This document shows positions 1-12,819 of a DNA stretch of 64,000 bases, piece by piece. The position numbers and the translations under genes were made by a program. Source of the DNA: Antitrichia curtipendula (taxonomy: Eukaryota > Streptophyta > Bryopsida > Hypnales > Leucodontaceae); contig OX579636.1 in the NCBI GenBank assembly GCA_951230915.1, positions 46,255,912-46,319,911 on the forward strand, written 5' to 3'. Position 1 is the stretch's first letter. The number at the start of each line of letters is the position of its first letter. The notes below the pieces were generated by a model that saw nothing but the letters and a program-made list of their open reading frames with translations, was not told where the DNA came from and searched no databases.

Positions 1-738
1 TTAAAATTGGAGTGCCTGAAGCTGAATTGGAACTAAAACCTAAAGCCTAACATGATAGCAAGACAAACTGAACCACAACATGATCGCATCCTCGAGATTC
101 TGTGGAGCAAAAGCTGACAAAACTTTGGTAATGATTTTGCAAATTTCTGTTGGCGATTTTGCATACCCTGCTGCCTTCACAAAATAAGTCGAATCCTAAA
201 AAGACCATATCTAAGTTAGTCTGTTTCCAGCTCCAATAATCTCAAGCTCCTTCGCCCCAGAAATCACCGCCAGGAAATTTCGAATACCAAATTTGGCATC
301 ATTAGGGCTCGACCGCGTGATTCGGGGATCTTTCGCGGATTTCATCCATTTTTTTTCATTCGTCGGTTCATATCTTTAACATCCAAAGTATATATCTTTA
401 AATGCAGGTTCTCCTTTTATCATCTAGACGAGAACGAAGCCAACGAGCCTGTCTTCCCGTCCAAGACCAGACGACCGAAGACGGCGAGTGCGCGAGGAAA
501 GCGAAAGCAAAGCGAAAGCTCGCAAGGAATGGAACGGATTCTCGGAACGTGCGACTGCCTGCCTGGTTGCAGCGAGGAGCTGCTGCAGGTGGCGACGTGA
601 CTGGCGGTGCGAGAGGAAGGGCCGGGACAAGCGTAACACCCCTGCAGTTAAGTTAATCGAAACAAGACGTGCGAAGGAAGTCTCGCAAGGAAGTCCCGCA
701 ACCGTGGTCAGCCTCAATCGCGGGGAGCCTCTCGCAAG
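1..738 (+). promoter_or_regulatory. Upstream region of the SNF2 gene
   Basis: No coding region is supported here. Bases 1-400 are ordinary mixed sequence. From about 430 the DNA becomes GC-rich and carries the short word CTCGCAAGGAA or close variants at about 519, 669, 681 and 730, just before the duplicated module begins. The open frames on both strands (for example 424-777 minus) are arginine/serine-rich products of GC-rich DNA with no recognisable domain. By position this is the likely promoter of the SNF2 gene; that is inference. Confidence 0.4.
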
Positions 739-2063
739 GAAATAGTAACCTCGCACGGGACGCACGCAGCCTCGCATACCGTCGCTTGCCGGACTACCAT
801 CACCGACTCGCGAGCTTACTTGGTAACGACGCTGTCAGCGCACGATTCAACTAACCTTGGTGAGCGAGGCAAGGGCCATGTCGCGCTATCTCGTTTTTCT
901 CATTCTGTCCTCCTGTACATACTTACCTTCGTCTTGCTGCCTCGTCTGCTTCTTCTTCTTCTTTTCGTCGACTTTCTGTTTTAGGGTTTCTTCTCCCTAT
1001 CCCTGTTGTACTTTTTATGCTCTCGACGGTCGTGCCACCCCTCCCCCTCCCTCGTTTCCAGCTTCATCTTATTGATGTTCTCTTTTCCTTCTCGGCCTCG
1101 ACTCTTTCCTCACCTCGCAGTTTGCTTCTCTCGTACTCTTCCTTGTGGCTATCCCGGCCCGTGGTTTTCATGGATTCTCTCGAGGTCACCTCGTGGCATG
1201 GCTGAGACCCGAAATTGGTCACTCCTGCCTTCTGGATCGTGCCTCACGAGTGACCGGCTGGCTGGCTGCCTGCCTGTCATCGGGTGTGCGTCGTTTTTTT
1301 CCTTCTTGAACTTCGCCTTCGGTCTCCAGTGTTTACGTGCGGGTTTGTTGTTTTCACGTATGAGTAGCTGCTGTCCGATCCTGTGGCATCGCGTGGTGAT
1401 GGCGGGAGTGATTGCGTCGCAGTTGTCGAGCGAGCTGCTAGAAGACTCGACGGAACCAATGTCGAATTTCGCCTTCGTTGCCCTCGAGACAATGGAGCGC
1501 AGTGTGGTTCTTCGTGATGAGCTTGGCTGGTGCTGTCGGCCCGTGTCTTGCATCTTCTTGATTTCTGGTTAAGTGACCCAATTAAGTGCCCGAAGTATGC
1601 GACAGTCTCGGGTGATGCTTTCGCGGTGATGACGATTTCGTGAGTTGCGCGTGGGCGAGAGTGCGAAACACTAGCAGATGCGAGTCTAATTGCCACGCGA
1701 ATTTGTACTCACTCTGTAGGGTTTCCCGCTGACTTCTTATTTAGTTTCAGGGTAGCTAGGGATCAAGTCGTTGGGTTTTCGAATTTTCGACGCATGCTCC
1801 TCTACTGCTCTACTGAATGTAGAGCACCTCTTTGGATGCTGCTGTTGTGGTGTAATCAGTATCAATCGAGCACGGTTCTATCGCAGTTCTGTGGAAGGAT
1901 TGTGAGAATGAGTGCGCTGGATGCCGAAGTTATATGGTGTTACGTCGGGACGCTTCTCGTAGAAGGACTGAACATTGAGTAATGTTGGGGAAGTCGTTAT
2001 TTCAGCGACTTGTTTACGGGGGTTTAAGGAACCATTGATACCATAAACGAGTAATAGGCCCTG
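739..2063 (+). repeat. Segmental duplication, copy A (SNF2 5' leader module)
   Basis: This stretch is nearly identical, in the same orientation, to 40362-41687, about 98% by eye with a few substitutions and one 3-bp indel in a CTT run. It contains a pyrimidine-rich CTTCTTCTT tract near 950 that looks like a plant 5' untranslated leader. Long open frames such as 1006-1572 (+) and 1149-1553 (-) occur in both copies, but only because the copies are almost identical; none resembles a protein. A splice acceptor at about 2710, just before the SNF2 start codon, suggests most of this lies in a leader exon plus leader intron. Confidence 0.9.
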
Positions 2064-2746
2064 TCATCCGCAGCTGTGGGGTCTCCAGGATTGGATGAAG
2101 TGAGATGGCGTTACCGGTGACCAGGCTTGCACTCTGAGGACTGGCCACGAGGGTCGCTGATAGTAATTAGGGCAGACCCAAAATGTTGACGAATTCTCTT
2201 CCTTCCATCTCATTGCGTGGAGGATGAACTCGTTCCTCAAATTCTTGAACTAAATGCATGAGGATCGTGCTTAGCGAATCAGAGTCTTAACGCACCCACA
2301 GTGTTGTTCAAGTGCCTAAGTGGCCTCTGTGGGCAGATCCATTGTGCTGTCAATGGATGCATCGGTATTGCTCAACATCTTGAAGATTTGCCGATGTAGA
2401 TATAGGTGTGATTGCATTGCACTGACGGATTTGGTACACGTTGGAGTATGCAGAACAAACGACGGACAATTCTACTTGTAAGAGGGGTCGCTTTCGAAGA
2501 GGTAACATTGGTTGGCGTGCCAAGAGGCGTAAAAAATGCAGCCGGGAGTGTTGAGAAGTCACGAGGTTTTCTACTTTACCTGGCTTCTTGAATTCCTGCT
2601 TTTTCTTTGCCTCGAATTTATCAATTACTTCTATAAGTGCCATTTACATTCTCTAGCGGCGATGCAGTTGAGCTGTCTCATGTTGCTCAGCACCTGTCAC
2701 CGTCTTTCAGGTCCGGTCCGAGAGAGCGCTGTATCGGCCACCCAAC
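2064..2746 (+). repeat. Diverged tail of the duplicated module, ending at the SNF2 start exon
   Basis: Bases 2064-2389 have no counterpart in copy B. From about 2390 the homology resumes at lower identity: 2420-2530 aligns with about 41715-41830, and the stretch from the acceptor TTTCAG at about 2710 through the start codon aligns with about 42013-42110. A 5' untranslated intron probably ends at about 2710. The exon that follows reads into ATG at 2747. Confidence 0.75.
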
Positions 2747-5700
2747 ATGCGAGGGCATCTTGAGGAACTCTCGGACGGAGAAGGTGGAAACTTTAAAGTG
2801 AAGGCTTCTCGAATACTAGGCCAACCTCATGATGCACCCGTGCCTGGCCTAGATAGATCAGAGAAGAAGGGGACCAAAATCATTCTCAAGCTTTCCAATG
2901 GTCACTCCAAGAATATACCGGTAGAGGAGCCTTTACAAGCTAAGCCTCGACCTCGGATCATAATCAAGAGACCGCAGCGGCCGGTGGACTACGTGGAGGA
3001 GGCTCCCTCTGCAAATTCACTGCCTAGCTCACCTTTGTTTGAAGAGTCGGAGGACGAGAATCGCAAGTCTAGAAAGCATGGGAAGAAAAGGCATAGGAGG
3101 ATCGAAGAGTATATGGGCTTACCCGAACCAAGTACACCTTCTTTTGTGGACTGGGAAGAGAATGAGGAGAATGGTGCGGTGGAAGGATATGAGGAGATTG
3201 AGGACGAGGACCGACCACGGAAGTCCAAAAAGCACAAAAAGAAGAGACGGAAGAAACTGGAAATGGTGGATGACAGTGACGACGAAGATTTTGATCCGAT
3301 GGCCGAGATGAGAAGAAAGAAGTCGAAAGCCCGTGATTCTCTTGTAGCGAGCACACCAACATTGCCGAATTTGCTGGTGGAGAGGATAGACCTTCTTGGA
3401 GACGAAGCTACGAACAAGAATCTGCACGAAATTTCTAGGCCAGCTGGAGGCGTTCCACTGCTGATCCCAGGTGTGGGACAACGCGCAGAGGACAATCCAA
3501 TCATGAAGACCCTACAAAAGTGTCATCTCATTGCGGCCAGTCTGAAGAGTGAGCTAAAAGCGACCAGCACCTCCGGTGGTGCGGTGAACCTTGACCGGTA
3601 CGCCGAAGTGGATGCATCTGCTGCGAAGATCGTCTCCCAGGTATGGCTGGCAAGCCTTGAAAGTTTATTGTTGTATTATTGCCAACATTTTTCTGTCTTA
3701 TTGAACTCGCAAATTCGGGGCGATGTTAACCTTCCTATGTGAATTGTAAGGGTGAAAGATGTCGAGGTTATATCGGATGTCAAGTTGGGAGGACTTCCCA
3801 GCACCTGTGCTTTTCAGAGAACGCCAGTGTTTTGAGGTGTTTCAAACGTGGATTTTTTTGTGGTCTCAGGCAGATGTATGTGCTGCGTGTGGAATTGCCG
3901 AGGGTGATGCCAGTCGCGTTCTGAAGGCTTACCAACTTGTGGGGGTGAACTTTATGTTGCTGCTACATCGCAAGAATGTCGGAGGAGGTATTTCTGCTAT
4001 AACCTTGACCTGCAGAAAGCAAGCACGAAGCTGAGTAGTTTTAAGGATTTTGTGCATGGTTTCAGTAGAGGTGTTGGCGACGGAGGAAATTGTATTAGTA
4101 CTGTCGGTAGGAGTAGGAGCAGGAGATGGAGGGAGTGCGTTTGGTAGAGATGATAGGTTCGAGCTTGTGTATGTGGTGGGTTGATCGTGTTCCCGTGTTG
4201 TGATATGTTGACAATGTCTGTGTTTGAGGAACTTGCTCTACAATGTTTTAAGTGCAGGTGTATGAGGATAAGCAGAAAGTGAAGAAGCTAGCAAGTTATT
4301 TGTTATGGTATGCTGATATTTAGTTGTTGTTTCCAGCTATTTTGGCAGATGAAATGGGTCTTGGGAAGACTGTTCAGGTTAGATTACCTGCTCCATTTGC
4401 CTCCACCCTTAGTTTTCCATAGTGCACAGGTACGGGTATCTAGGTTTGGTATGAGGTTAGATGGCGTCGGGGGTCATGTATCAGGGGTTGAGATGCGACA
4501 ATATGGAGGAACTCCTCTACTTTGTCACAGTTACCTAGGATTGGATGAATAGTGACTGTTTGTGTTGTGGTCATAGCCGGGATGAGAAGCTAGATGAGAT
4601 TCCAATTCCTTTGGCACTGGGTTGGTCAGATCTATATAAGCGCGGTTTGGGGTTGTTACGATTGAAGTCCTTGAGTTATGGTGGTGTTGTGTAGCTGATG
4701 ATTGGAGAAGGCGGAGGGTGATGTATCTGTGACTTGAGCGTTACGGTATGGTCTGACCCAGACTCGTTGGTTTGTGGAATGCTTGTATAGGCCGTTGCAT
4801 TTTTGGCACTTTTGAAGCACCTTGATGGAGATCCAGGCCCTCATTTGCTGGTTGCCCCAGCTTCACTGCTGGAGAATTGGCTGAGAGAGATAAAGAAATG
4901 GTGTCCCGCGTTCACAGTTGTATTGTACCACGGTAACGAGAGGGCTGTCCAGTATGAGAGGCTGCATCGTGCCGCAAAGGGGAAGGGACCAGCACCTTTC
5001 AACGTAATGCTTACCTGCTACTCCCTGTTTGAGAGGCAGAGGTTAGTGAATCCGGTTGGGTCTTTTGATTAATCCGTTTTGAAGTTGCCGTTGGGCAGGA
5101 TGTTTGTGTTGAAGTCGTCCGGTCGAGAGCGATGTTCTCGTGTGTTAAGGTTGGAATTTTTGACGATTCCAACCCAATCGGAAATTTAGAACCTCTTGTA
5201 AAACTCCGTCCGTGGGCTTGAAAGAGCGATCGAGGTCGCCCTTCCCAGCCCCAGGACAGGCAGTGAGCGTGTCTGTGTAGTGCTTTTCTTGTCCCATCTT
5301 CTGGGTTGCGCATTCAGACGTGTCTTTAACCGCGGATGTGCTGAAAAATCGCGGGGCTAGTCGCCATTTGGATTTGGTGTACACATCAGCATCCAGTGAT
5401 TGTTCTGCTTTGTCAGTGCCATTCACGTGGCACCACGACTTGGGAACTCCTTGTCACACTTGCTTGCAACGCTTTTCCGAGAGTTGTTCTCATGCGTGCA
5501 TACACATCTGGTATACTTTTTGGTCTCAGCGTATTAATGGATCCCAACGTTCTCATGGGACGTAGAATCAGAGGCTGGTTATTGACTCATGGCTTGCCGC
5601 TAGTGCTGAATGGGCTTACCGGAATGTTTGGCAGCGAGCAAATGAAAGAAGATCGAAAGTTTTTGAAGAGGTGGAATTGGAGCACGGTGCTGATGGACGA

Positions 5701-8700
5701 AGCACATTTGCTGAAGGATCGCGGCAGTTATCGTAGCAAACGGTTGCGAGACGTGGCCCAGAAGGCTAAGCAACGCGTGATGCTGACAGGAACTCCTCTT
5801 CAGAACGATTTACAGGTGCGTGTGCGCGTCGGAGTCACTTGTAGGTGGCTGCGTGCCGTAATGTGGGATTTGGGAGTGGGTTAGGAACCGTTCTAGTACA
5901 TCGGCTTGGATTGATGAATCGAAGCATGCTTTAGAGGGAAAAGATGGGCGAAGTCAGAATGACGCCAGTGTTGGGGTCTTGTATGATAGTCTGTCCATCC
6001 TTGTGGATATAGTCAGGTGTATTGTGCAAGTCTTTGGATGTCCTTTTGGGTAGAGAAGTCGGTGAGAGTGGAGGTCGGATGTTGCAGGTGGGATTGGTTA
6101 TTCAATTTGGTGGTGTGGAGGTGTGGAAGGGGTGCATGGCATGCTGACGTGGCGAGTTGCTTTTGGCAGGAACTGTGGTCACTTCTGGAGTTCATGATGC
6201 CTGATATATTCGATACTTCTGGTGTAGACCTGGATCAGTATCTTGGAACGAGGAACAGTACAAATGGTGTTTTGGCCCAGGACAAGGATTTGATCACGCA
6301 TATCAAGGCCATCCTTGGGCCATTTGTATTGAGGCGTGTGAAGAGCGACGTGATGAAGCAGCTGGTGGCGAAGAGCCATGAGGTACTTTTATTCGCGGTT
6401 CCGCGTAAGGGGGGCAGGAAAGTGTTAGCCATTTGTTCGTTACTGTCATGGTAAAATACATGTTTTTTTGTGACAGGCTTGTTTGCGATGCACGAGGTTG
6501 TCATGGCCACGTTGTTGTGTTACAAGCGTGTGGTTGTTTAGGTCATGGGATCGATATTGGGTATTGCTGGTTGGTGTAATTTGAGGCGTAGAGCGTGTGC
6601 TAATGAGGTCCGGTGGAGCGTGCTCAGGTGATGTCGGTGGATATGCTGGAGGAACAAGCCATTGCATACAAGCAGGCGGTGACGGAGTACCGTGCTTTGG
6701 CGATGGCTGCACGAGCGTCGAAGACCTCGAAGGCGACGTCTACTAATATTCTGGACTGTCTGGCCCGGCGACAAGTGTCCAACATTTTCACGCAGTTGAG
6801 GAAGGTATGTTGGCGGAGGATGGACTTGATTTGGGAATGGTGAGGGTGACGATTTTGGAATATAGGGAAAGTTTTGGGATGGTTTGTTCTTGCAGTTGGG
6901 CTTGATAGCTAAGAGGCGCATGATGCAAGGCTGATTTGTGAGGGAAGGAGTGTCTAACGTGACTGATTGTTTGGTACAGCTTGGGAACCATCCTCTGTTG
7001 ATCAGACGGATATTTACGGATGAGACCGTGAGGAAATTAGCTCGAAAGTACCACAAGATGGCGGTATTCGGGAACGAGTGCACGGTGGAGCGAGTCCAAG
7101 AAGAGTTAAACACCTACAGCGACTTCACTCTCCACAGGGTGAGTCCACGAACCCGTGACGCTTCATGTTTTTGGCGGGTAGGGTGGAAGTTGAGAAGAGT
7201 TAGGGAATTATTGAGGAGATTTTAGCTGGGAATGGAGAAGCGCGAGGCATGTGTCGTGATATTTTAGCGCCGGTATTACTTGTACGAGGGCAGATGAGCA
7301 GAGTGGTTCTCTTCAGCTGGGGTTGGGCACCGTTTGTATAGATATATATCCTAACGTGTGTTTTTTCTGACCATTTTGCACAGATGTGTTTGGTGTATGG
7401 TGGAGTTCCCGGAGGTCAAGGGAGGCTGGACGATAGGAATGCCTTGGCTTCTGCCAAGTGTCAAGTGAGTATCTTGAGAGAGTGTTGAGGCGAGGCGAGC
7501 TTGAGTGTCCTGCGTCGTAGTTACTGGAGTGTGAGGCGCAGTTTGGGTATAGCTGTGTGGGGTTGAGGTAGACAGTAACGTTGTGGGAGATTTTGATGGT
7601 TTTCCGATGCGAACAAGAATGTTTCGGAAGTGATTGCATGGGATTTCAAAAGTGTATTTTGATGGAACGAAGTTGTGGTGTACACGGCAGGCTTTGGTAA
7701 GGCTGTTACCGCAGCTAAAGAAGGAAGGGCACCGTCCTCTGATTTTCAGCCAGTGGACGAACATGTTGGATATCCTGGAGTGGGCGCTTGCGGTGATTGG
7801 GTTCCGGTTCACTCGTCTGGATGGAAGGTATAGAACGTCCTGCTCCTCTTGTCCATCCTTTCTTAGGTTGCATAAAGGCCTTACTTGATGAGAATTCGAT
7901 GTTGGACGTCAAAGATGTTCTAGAGCCATGATAAGCAGAAGCTGGTCTGAGATGGTTTTGTTAAGCGGAGGCAATGCTTTGACGTAGCTGCTAGGGGTAT
8001 GCGTGTTAACTTGTGGATGGTGGGGTTACCGTGTACCATTGTGTTCGTATGCCGTAGGATGCGATGATTCTAACATTCCCCGGTTGATGGTGTGAGCAGC
8101 ACCCCTGTGACGGAGAGGCAGAATCTGGTGGACGAGTACAACAACAATCCGGACATCTTCGTGTTTTTGCTGTCAACGAGGGCCGGTGGCCAAGGCCTGA
8201 ACTTGACGGGTGCAGACACGGTGATCATTCATGATGTGGATTTCAATCCGCAAATGGATCGGCAAGCCGAAGATCGCTGCCATCGAATCGGGCAGACGAA
8301 ACCCGTGACCGTGTACCGGTAAGTGTGGTACCCCTCAGTTGATGTCTTTGAGTGTGAACATGTCGAAGGATATCTGGGACAACGGAGTTGTTACGACGGT
8401 TGGATAGGGCCTGCTTTCTTGCGTTCTTATTTATTTGTCGGGAGTGTCTGGTCCAGTGCAGTATAGCTTCCCTCCTTAATGGGGCACTGTAATTGAGTGA
8501 TTTTGATGTGAGGTTTTGTAATGGAATCCCTCGTTCCACGAATTGGCTAGGCGCCGCAAAATGCACGCGATGAGAATGTTTTGGTGATGGTGGCACGATG
8601 GTTTTGTGCAGGCTGGTGACTAACGGGACCGTGGACGAGAGCATATTCAGAATCGCGAAGCAGAAGCTGGTTCTGGATGCTGCCGTTTTGGAGTCCGGGG

Positions 8701-8792
8701 GAGACAAGGAGTCTGCCGCCGTTCAGAAGGAACGGGATGTGCAGACCATGGGAGAGATTTTGTCATCCCTTTTAGCTGCGTCGACCTCATAG
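2747..8792 (+). CDS. CHR19: SNF2-family chromatin remodeller, SMARCAD1/ETL1 (CHR19) type
   Basis: Twelve coding exons give 883 residues: 2747-3640, 3870-3987, 4337-4377, 4791-5041, 5635-5815, 6170-6382, 6628-6804, 6980-7138, 7384-7464, 7691-7827, 8100-8318, 8612-8792. All have GT-AG introns and matching phases. The N-terminus (1-298) is acidic and Lys-rich, with low-complexity [14 protein letters not shown] runs. The ATPase follows: motif I DEMGLGKT (342-349), DEAH (456-459), TGTPLQND, then the helicase-C lobe with [21 protein letters not shown] (776-790) and RCHRIGQT (810-817). The C-terminus KTMGEIL-type ending is shared with plant CHR19. Family members slide or evict nucleosomes in the nucleus using ATP, with roles in silencing and DNA-end resection. 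All catalytic motifs are intact. The start is the first ATG after the leader acceptor; its exon is also recognisable as a relic at 42071. Assignment to the ETL1 group rests on remembered similarity to Arabidopsis CHR19. Confidence 0.95.
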
Positions 8793-10323
8793 GCGCTGTA
8801 AGCTAAGCTGAGACCCGCGAGTGGGGAACCACTGATGAAGTCGCTTGTCGTAAGCTGTGCACCGCCAAGTGTGACATACGGAACCGTTGATTAGACGGTG
8901 GGATCATGACTGTAGCGAGACGGGTTGAAGTGCTCAAGGCCATGTTCATAAGAGGTTGTTTCAAGGCCATTGGGCACTGGTGTATTGATTGCGGTGGCTG
9001 GCGAGCCGGCGGGAACATCGATTCCACGATTGTTGCTGGCAGAGAGAATCGATACCAGTGTAGGTAGCACATCGGTGACTGGAGTGGTGAATTGTCGCAG
9101 AAATGTGGTCTTGAGCACATTGCGTGGCAGGGAAATCCGGGAGTAGCATGTCGGTGGACAGAGTTGCCTGCCGAGCTTCCCAACACATTGACACGTCGAT
9201 CGTGTAACATACAGTAGTAGGTGGGTTGGCTGATCACATTCATAGCATTATGCAGTTTCATTTTTGTCTGATATTATTCATATCAGCGCGTAGGTTCACT
9301 TGGTCAGTTCACTTCGAACGATGAAGCGCAATGTAGGAATGGACATGAGCATTTATATTATTTGCAAGCAAACGGAGGCAGACGGAGTTGAGAAGGACCT
9401 GGTCACAATCGCCAGGGCCAAAGCCCTGAAATTGTATTCGACGTCTTGCAATTCATTTTCTCCATTGGGGAAGAAATTCATGTTTTGGGGGTTGTGGAGG
9501 TTGTGCCTCCGGTTTTGTGTGGAAGTCGGTGGGAAGAGTTTCGGAGGTTTTGAATTGATTGTGTGGCAAGATGTGTAGCAGCTTGTGTGGTGGCAGGTGA
9601 GTATGGACGATGTATGCGACACTGTTTTGCAAATTGTTCCAGCGGAAGAGGAGCTGATCAGTTCTGATTGATGTCATGGTAACTTCTCCAATTTTGGACA
9701 CTTCAATCATTTAGTCTAGCTCCTTCTGTTAGACTACCCCAATTATCTTTTCGTTTGTGGGAATAATTCACGGTGATTCTGAAACAATTTACCGTTCCTT
9801 TTTCTGAAAACTGTGTGAAAGTTATAAGGCAACTACACTGATTTGTCAGGTTAGGGGGAGGGCGATATAGCGCCACCTCGAAAATTAGTGTTATAACAAA
9901 ATTTTATCCATTGGGGTGGAAATTGGTACAATTCAGAAATATTTCGACCTGCAAAAATTTATTTATTTCACGATAGTGTGACTTTGGTAAATTAGTTTTT
10001 AGGGTTCAGATATGACAGATAGGGCAAATAGAACAAGTCAGTGTACACCTTATGAGACCTTATTTAAGCTGTATGGCAGCATTGTATAGAAAATGATGAA
10101 TTTTTGCACATTGGCAAATGCTTATTTAGCAAAATGCAATTGATTGTGGAAGTATGATGAAATAGTTTTAGAATTTCAAGGTGTTCAGGTTGTGTTTGAT
10201 TAACTTTCAGTGTGAACCGCAGTATGTGTTCATCCACAGCAACTTCGGTACCATCTAATGTTTACTTTAAATTATGAACTGCTAAGTGTGTCACAATATT
10301 CACCTTTTATTTGTTTTAAACCC
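8793..10323. other. SNF2 3' flank and intergenic DNA, no gene seen
   Basis: The first few hundred bases after the stop codon are probably 3' untranslated. Open frames at 8803-9261 (-), 9300-9578 (+) and 9353-9622 (-) have no recognisable domain and overlap each other on opposite strands. From about 10190 the sequence matches a repeat found again at 16225-16800. Confidence 0.5.
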
Positions 10324-10326
10324 TAA
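10190..10326 (+). repeat. Left half of a repeat unit split by the Harbinger insertion
   Basis: Sequence here (GTGTTTGATTAACTTTCAG, TATGTGTTCATCC, TTTAAATTATGAAC, then CACCTTTTATTTGTTTTAAACCCTAA) is repeated at 16225-16770. After the transposon, 16194 onward continues the same unit (TTTGAGTTGTA, CATATGAGATT), as 16771 onward does. The unit was therefore interrupted at TAA. Confidence 0.85.
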
Positions 10327-10679
10327 GGGTCCCTTCGCACCAGTTGCTACGGCAGTGCTGGAGGGGGAGAAATAGAAAGCAACTAGATAGAGGATTCGCA
10401 CTGAGAGGTCGAAAAAGTCCGAGCCAATGTGGTTTAGGTTCGGCAGCAGGGAAGCAACGGTGCTTGCTTCCTAAAACTTCCAGCACATATGTAAAGGACG
10501 TCTTTGGCCGGCACTTTTATAGTAGTAGTGAAATCAACATTTTTTGAAGATTCCAGCCCCTCGGGAGTGGTGTTACGCTAATAGGGATTTGAAGAGCGAT
10601 TACGATAATTCGGCCAATAACTCGTAAAAAATAGGGATGTTATTATAAAAAAAATAAAAAAACGAAAAAAAAAACCCTG

Positions 10680-11108
10680 CTATGAACGTATGTCGTTGAA
10701 GCCATGCCATGTAGCGATTCTGTATTTTAATTTGGTGGATGCAAATTGAAGGAGGGCGGCTACACAAAATCGCAAGCCTTGAAAATGGGTAGCAGCAAAG
10801 TAAGAAACCACTGTGTCATCGTTGAAGAATTCAAAAGTGACTGAACCAATTGACGGATATCGCTGATTTGTTCTGCTAGCACCTGTGACTGCTGTGTGCC
10901 ACTGTGTATTGCAGCGCTCTGTGAAGTTGCGATTTGCTCGTGCTTGGAGTCTTGGATAATTACGGTGCAGTTGCAGAACAGAAGCAGCTATGATAAGATG
11001 TCTATTCGACTGGCACAAAAATCTACGGCCGCCAAAAGTACTGGACATCGTCTCGGAAAGACAGGTAAGATCTAATTCTCTTTGATGTCTTTCATTACTG
11101 TATGGCAT
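10680..11108 (-). CDS. Unidentified 142-residue open frame in the transposon left arm
   Basis: An ATG-started frame on the minus strand inside the Harbinger element, ending shortly before an A-rich run at about 10645. I do not recognise it. The composition (Cys, Phe, Arg, His; no low complexity) is not obviously artefactual, but there is no motif I can name. It could be a decayed transposon gene, a captured host fragment or chance. Confidence 0.2.
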   Translation of the reverse strand: MPYSNERHQRELDLTCLSETMSSTFGGRRFLCQSNRHLIIAASVLQLHRNYPRLQARANRNFTERCNTQWHTAVTGASRTNQRYPSIGSVTFEFFNDDTVVSYFAATHFQGLRFCVAALLQFASTKLKYRIATWHGFNDIRS

Positions 11109-11340
11109 TCCTATTAATCGATCCTAAGACCAGATGAATGTCATGAATTCCACTTTGTTGTGACAGTCTGTCACTGTTGATGTTTAATTTAGTCTTGAAT
11201 TTCAGTCCGTTCTACTTGTTAGTCTTTGTTGCTACTCATTTTGGTACTCAATTACAATTTGTAGATCAGACATACGTAGTGAAAGAAGACTCTGCTGATG
11301 TAGTCGATTTCTCCTTGTCCATGCAGGGACATCGACATCA

Positions 11341-12819
11341 ATGGACGACGCCTACGAACTCACAAGTCCGACAGTACAACAATCAATTTCTGGTAAGTAT
11401 TGCATACCTTCTCATCTTCACAATAATATAGAAGAAAGATTGCTATAGTGACTTTAGGTTCCACTCGTTCGACTAGTACTAACACTGACTATGTATTATC
11501 ATGGCATAGTTGTACGTACATCATGTTTCACGACCTTGCCGTGGACAGTCATTGGACCATCGCACAACATTCTAGGCTTGTCGGCCCCTTCAATAGCCGC
11601 TACTGAGAATCCACTAGCACCCGTGTCCAAGAAAGCTCGCAAGGAGTGAGGGCCAAATTGGGAAGCAGCCGAGATTAGCGCTCTAGTCGAGGCAAAGCGG
11701 AAGATGTCAATGGGAGAAACAGTGTGCAAAGACAGCCGTCAGTTAATGCTGCCTGACTCTATTAAGTGGATGCGTGTGAGCCAGGAGGTTATGCAAACTG
11801 CATCTTCTCCTTGCCATTGAGACGGCGTTGCGTGCAAATCAAAATGGAACCTTCTCATTCCAAAATACAAGAGACTCGCAGACTACTTTGCAAAAAGCGG
11901 CATGAACGAGTGAACTTATTGGAATCTCAACCGCTCTAAAAAGAAGGCAGAAGGGCTGCCGCGTTCGTTTGTACGAGAAACATTTTTCCAAATTCATGAG
12001 TGGTACCAGACGCGTCCGACGATGCAACCTCCCCATTCCCAAGACCCGATGGCGTCAGATGATAGCAACTTCAACCCTGCTATTGCCATCATTGATGGCG
12101 TCTAAGGCGATGTCACCAATGTCACCAATGTTGTCGACGAAGTAGAAGGAGCTCTTCTTAGTAGCGACACTGATGACTTCAGTGTCTCCATGGACAGCCC
12201 TGGCGCTTCATTTCGAAGCCAGAGAGGTCCCTCTACTTTTGGAACGCCATCTATGATGCCACCTTCAGCACCTCAGTCCGCAGGCAAGTCTTGTCTTCTA
12301 CCAGCACAACCGACAATGATTTTGAGCTCCTCCGATATTGGTGATGCTACGAACAAGAGAGCGGTCGGCAGCACTAGTGTGCGCCGAAGAAGTGTTTCAA
12401 GACACTCCTTGATTGTAGAAGCCACCCAAGCAACAGATGATGCCATGTCCACTGAAATGAGGGACATTGCCACAGCGGGACGTGACATTGAGCGGTCAAA
12501 GATTGACATGCAATTGAATTTATTTACAAAACAAATGGAGTACCAGATGGAGCAAGACAGACGCCTTTACGAAAATGCACACACTGCCAATGACAATGCC
12601 ATGTTGGCTATCGAAAAGCAAGGACAAGTGGTGCAATGCCTAGAAAATCTATCGCACATTATGAGCTCTGGTTTCCAGCAACATTCATCCCACTCTGGCA
12701 AGTTGCCTATGGGCACTGAAGCTATGGCACAACCCAAGCCGACAGGGAAAACAACAGTCCACGAAGCAGTTGCTGGTGCACTATCCAGTGAATCTCTACT
12801 TCGAGACTCCCAGAAGTAG
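11341..12819 (+). pseudogene. Harbinger Myb/SANT-like DNA-binding protein, four in-frame stops
   Basis: Exons 11341-11392 and 11510-12819 join in phase (split glycine codon). The second exon keeps a single reading frame throughout but contains TGA at 11647, TGA at 11818, TGA at 11911 and TAA at 12103 before the final TAG at 12817-12819. The region just after the first stop reads PNWEAAEISALVEAKR, followed further on by KWNLLIPKYKRLADY and KKKAEGLPRSFVRE: the trihelix/Myb-like (Myb_DNA-bind_4) domain of the accessory protein of PIF/Harbinger transposons. In such elements this protein helps bring transposase to the ends. The C-terminal part (from about 12430) is Gln/Glu/Met-rich and probably coiled coil. 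There are no frameshifts, so the decay is by nonsense changes only. Confidence 0.85.

Noticed and set aside
1006..1572. 188-codon open frame, also present in the second copy
   Set aside because: The near-identical duplication explains why it is open in both; its Cys/Ser/Pro/Leu-rich product matches translation of a pyrimidine-rich leader, and an opposite-strand frame is open over the same bases.
2989..3504. 171-codon minus-strand frame
   Set aside because: It is the Ser/Phe-rich shadow of the Lys/Glu-rich first SNF2 exon.
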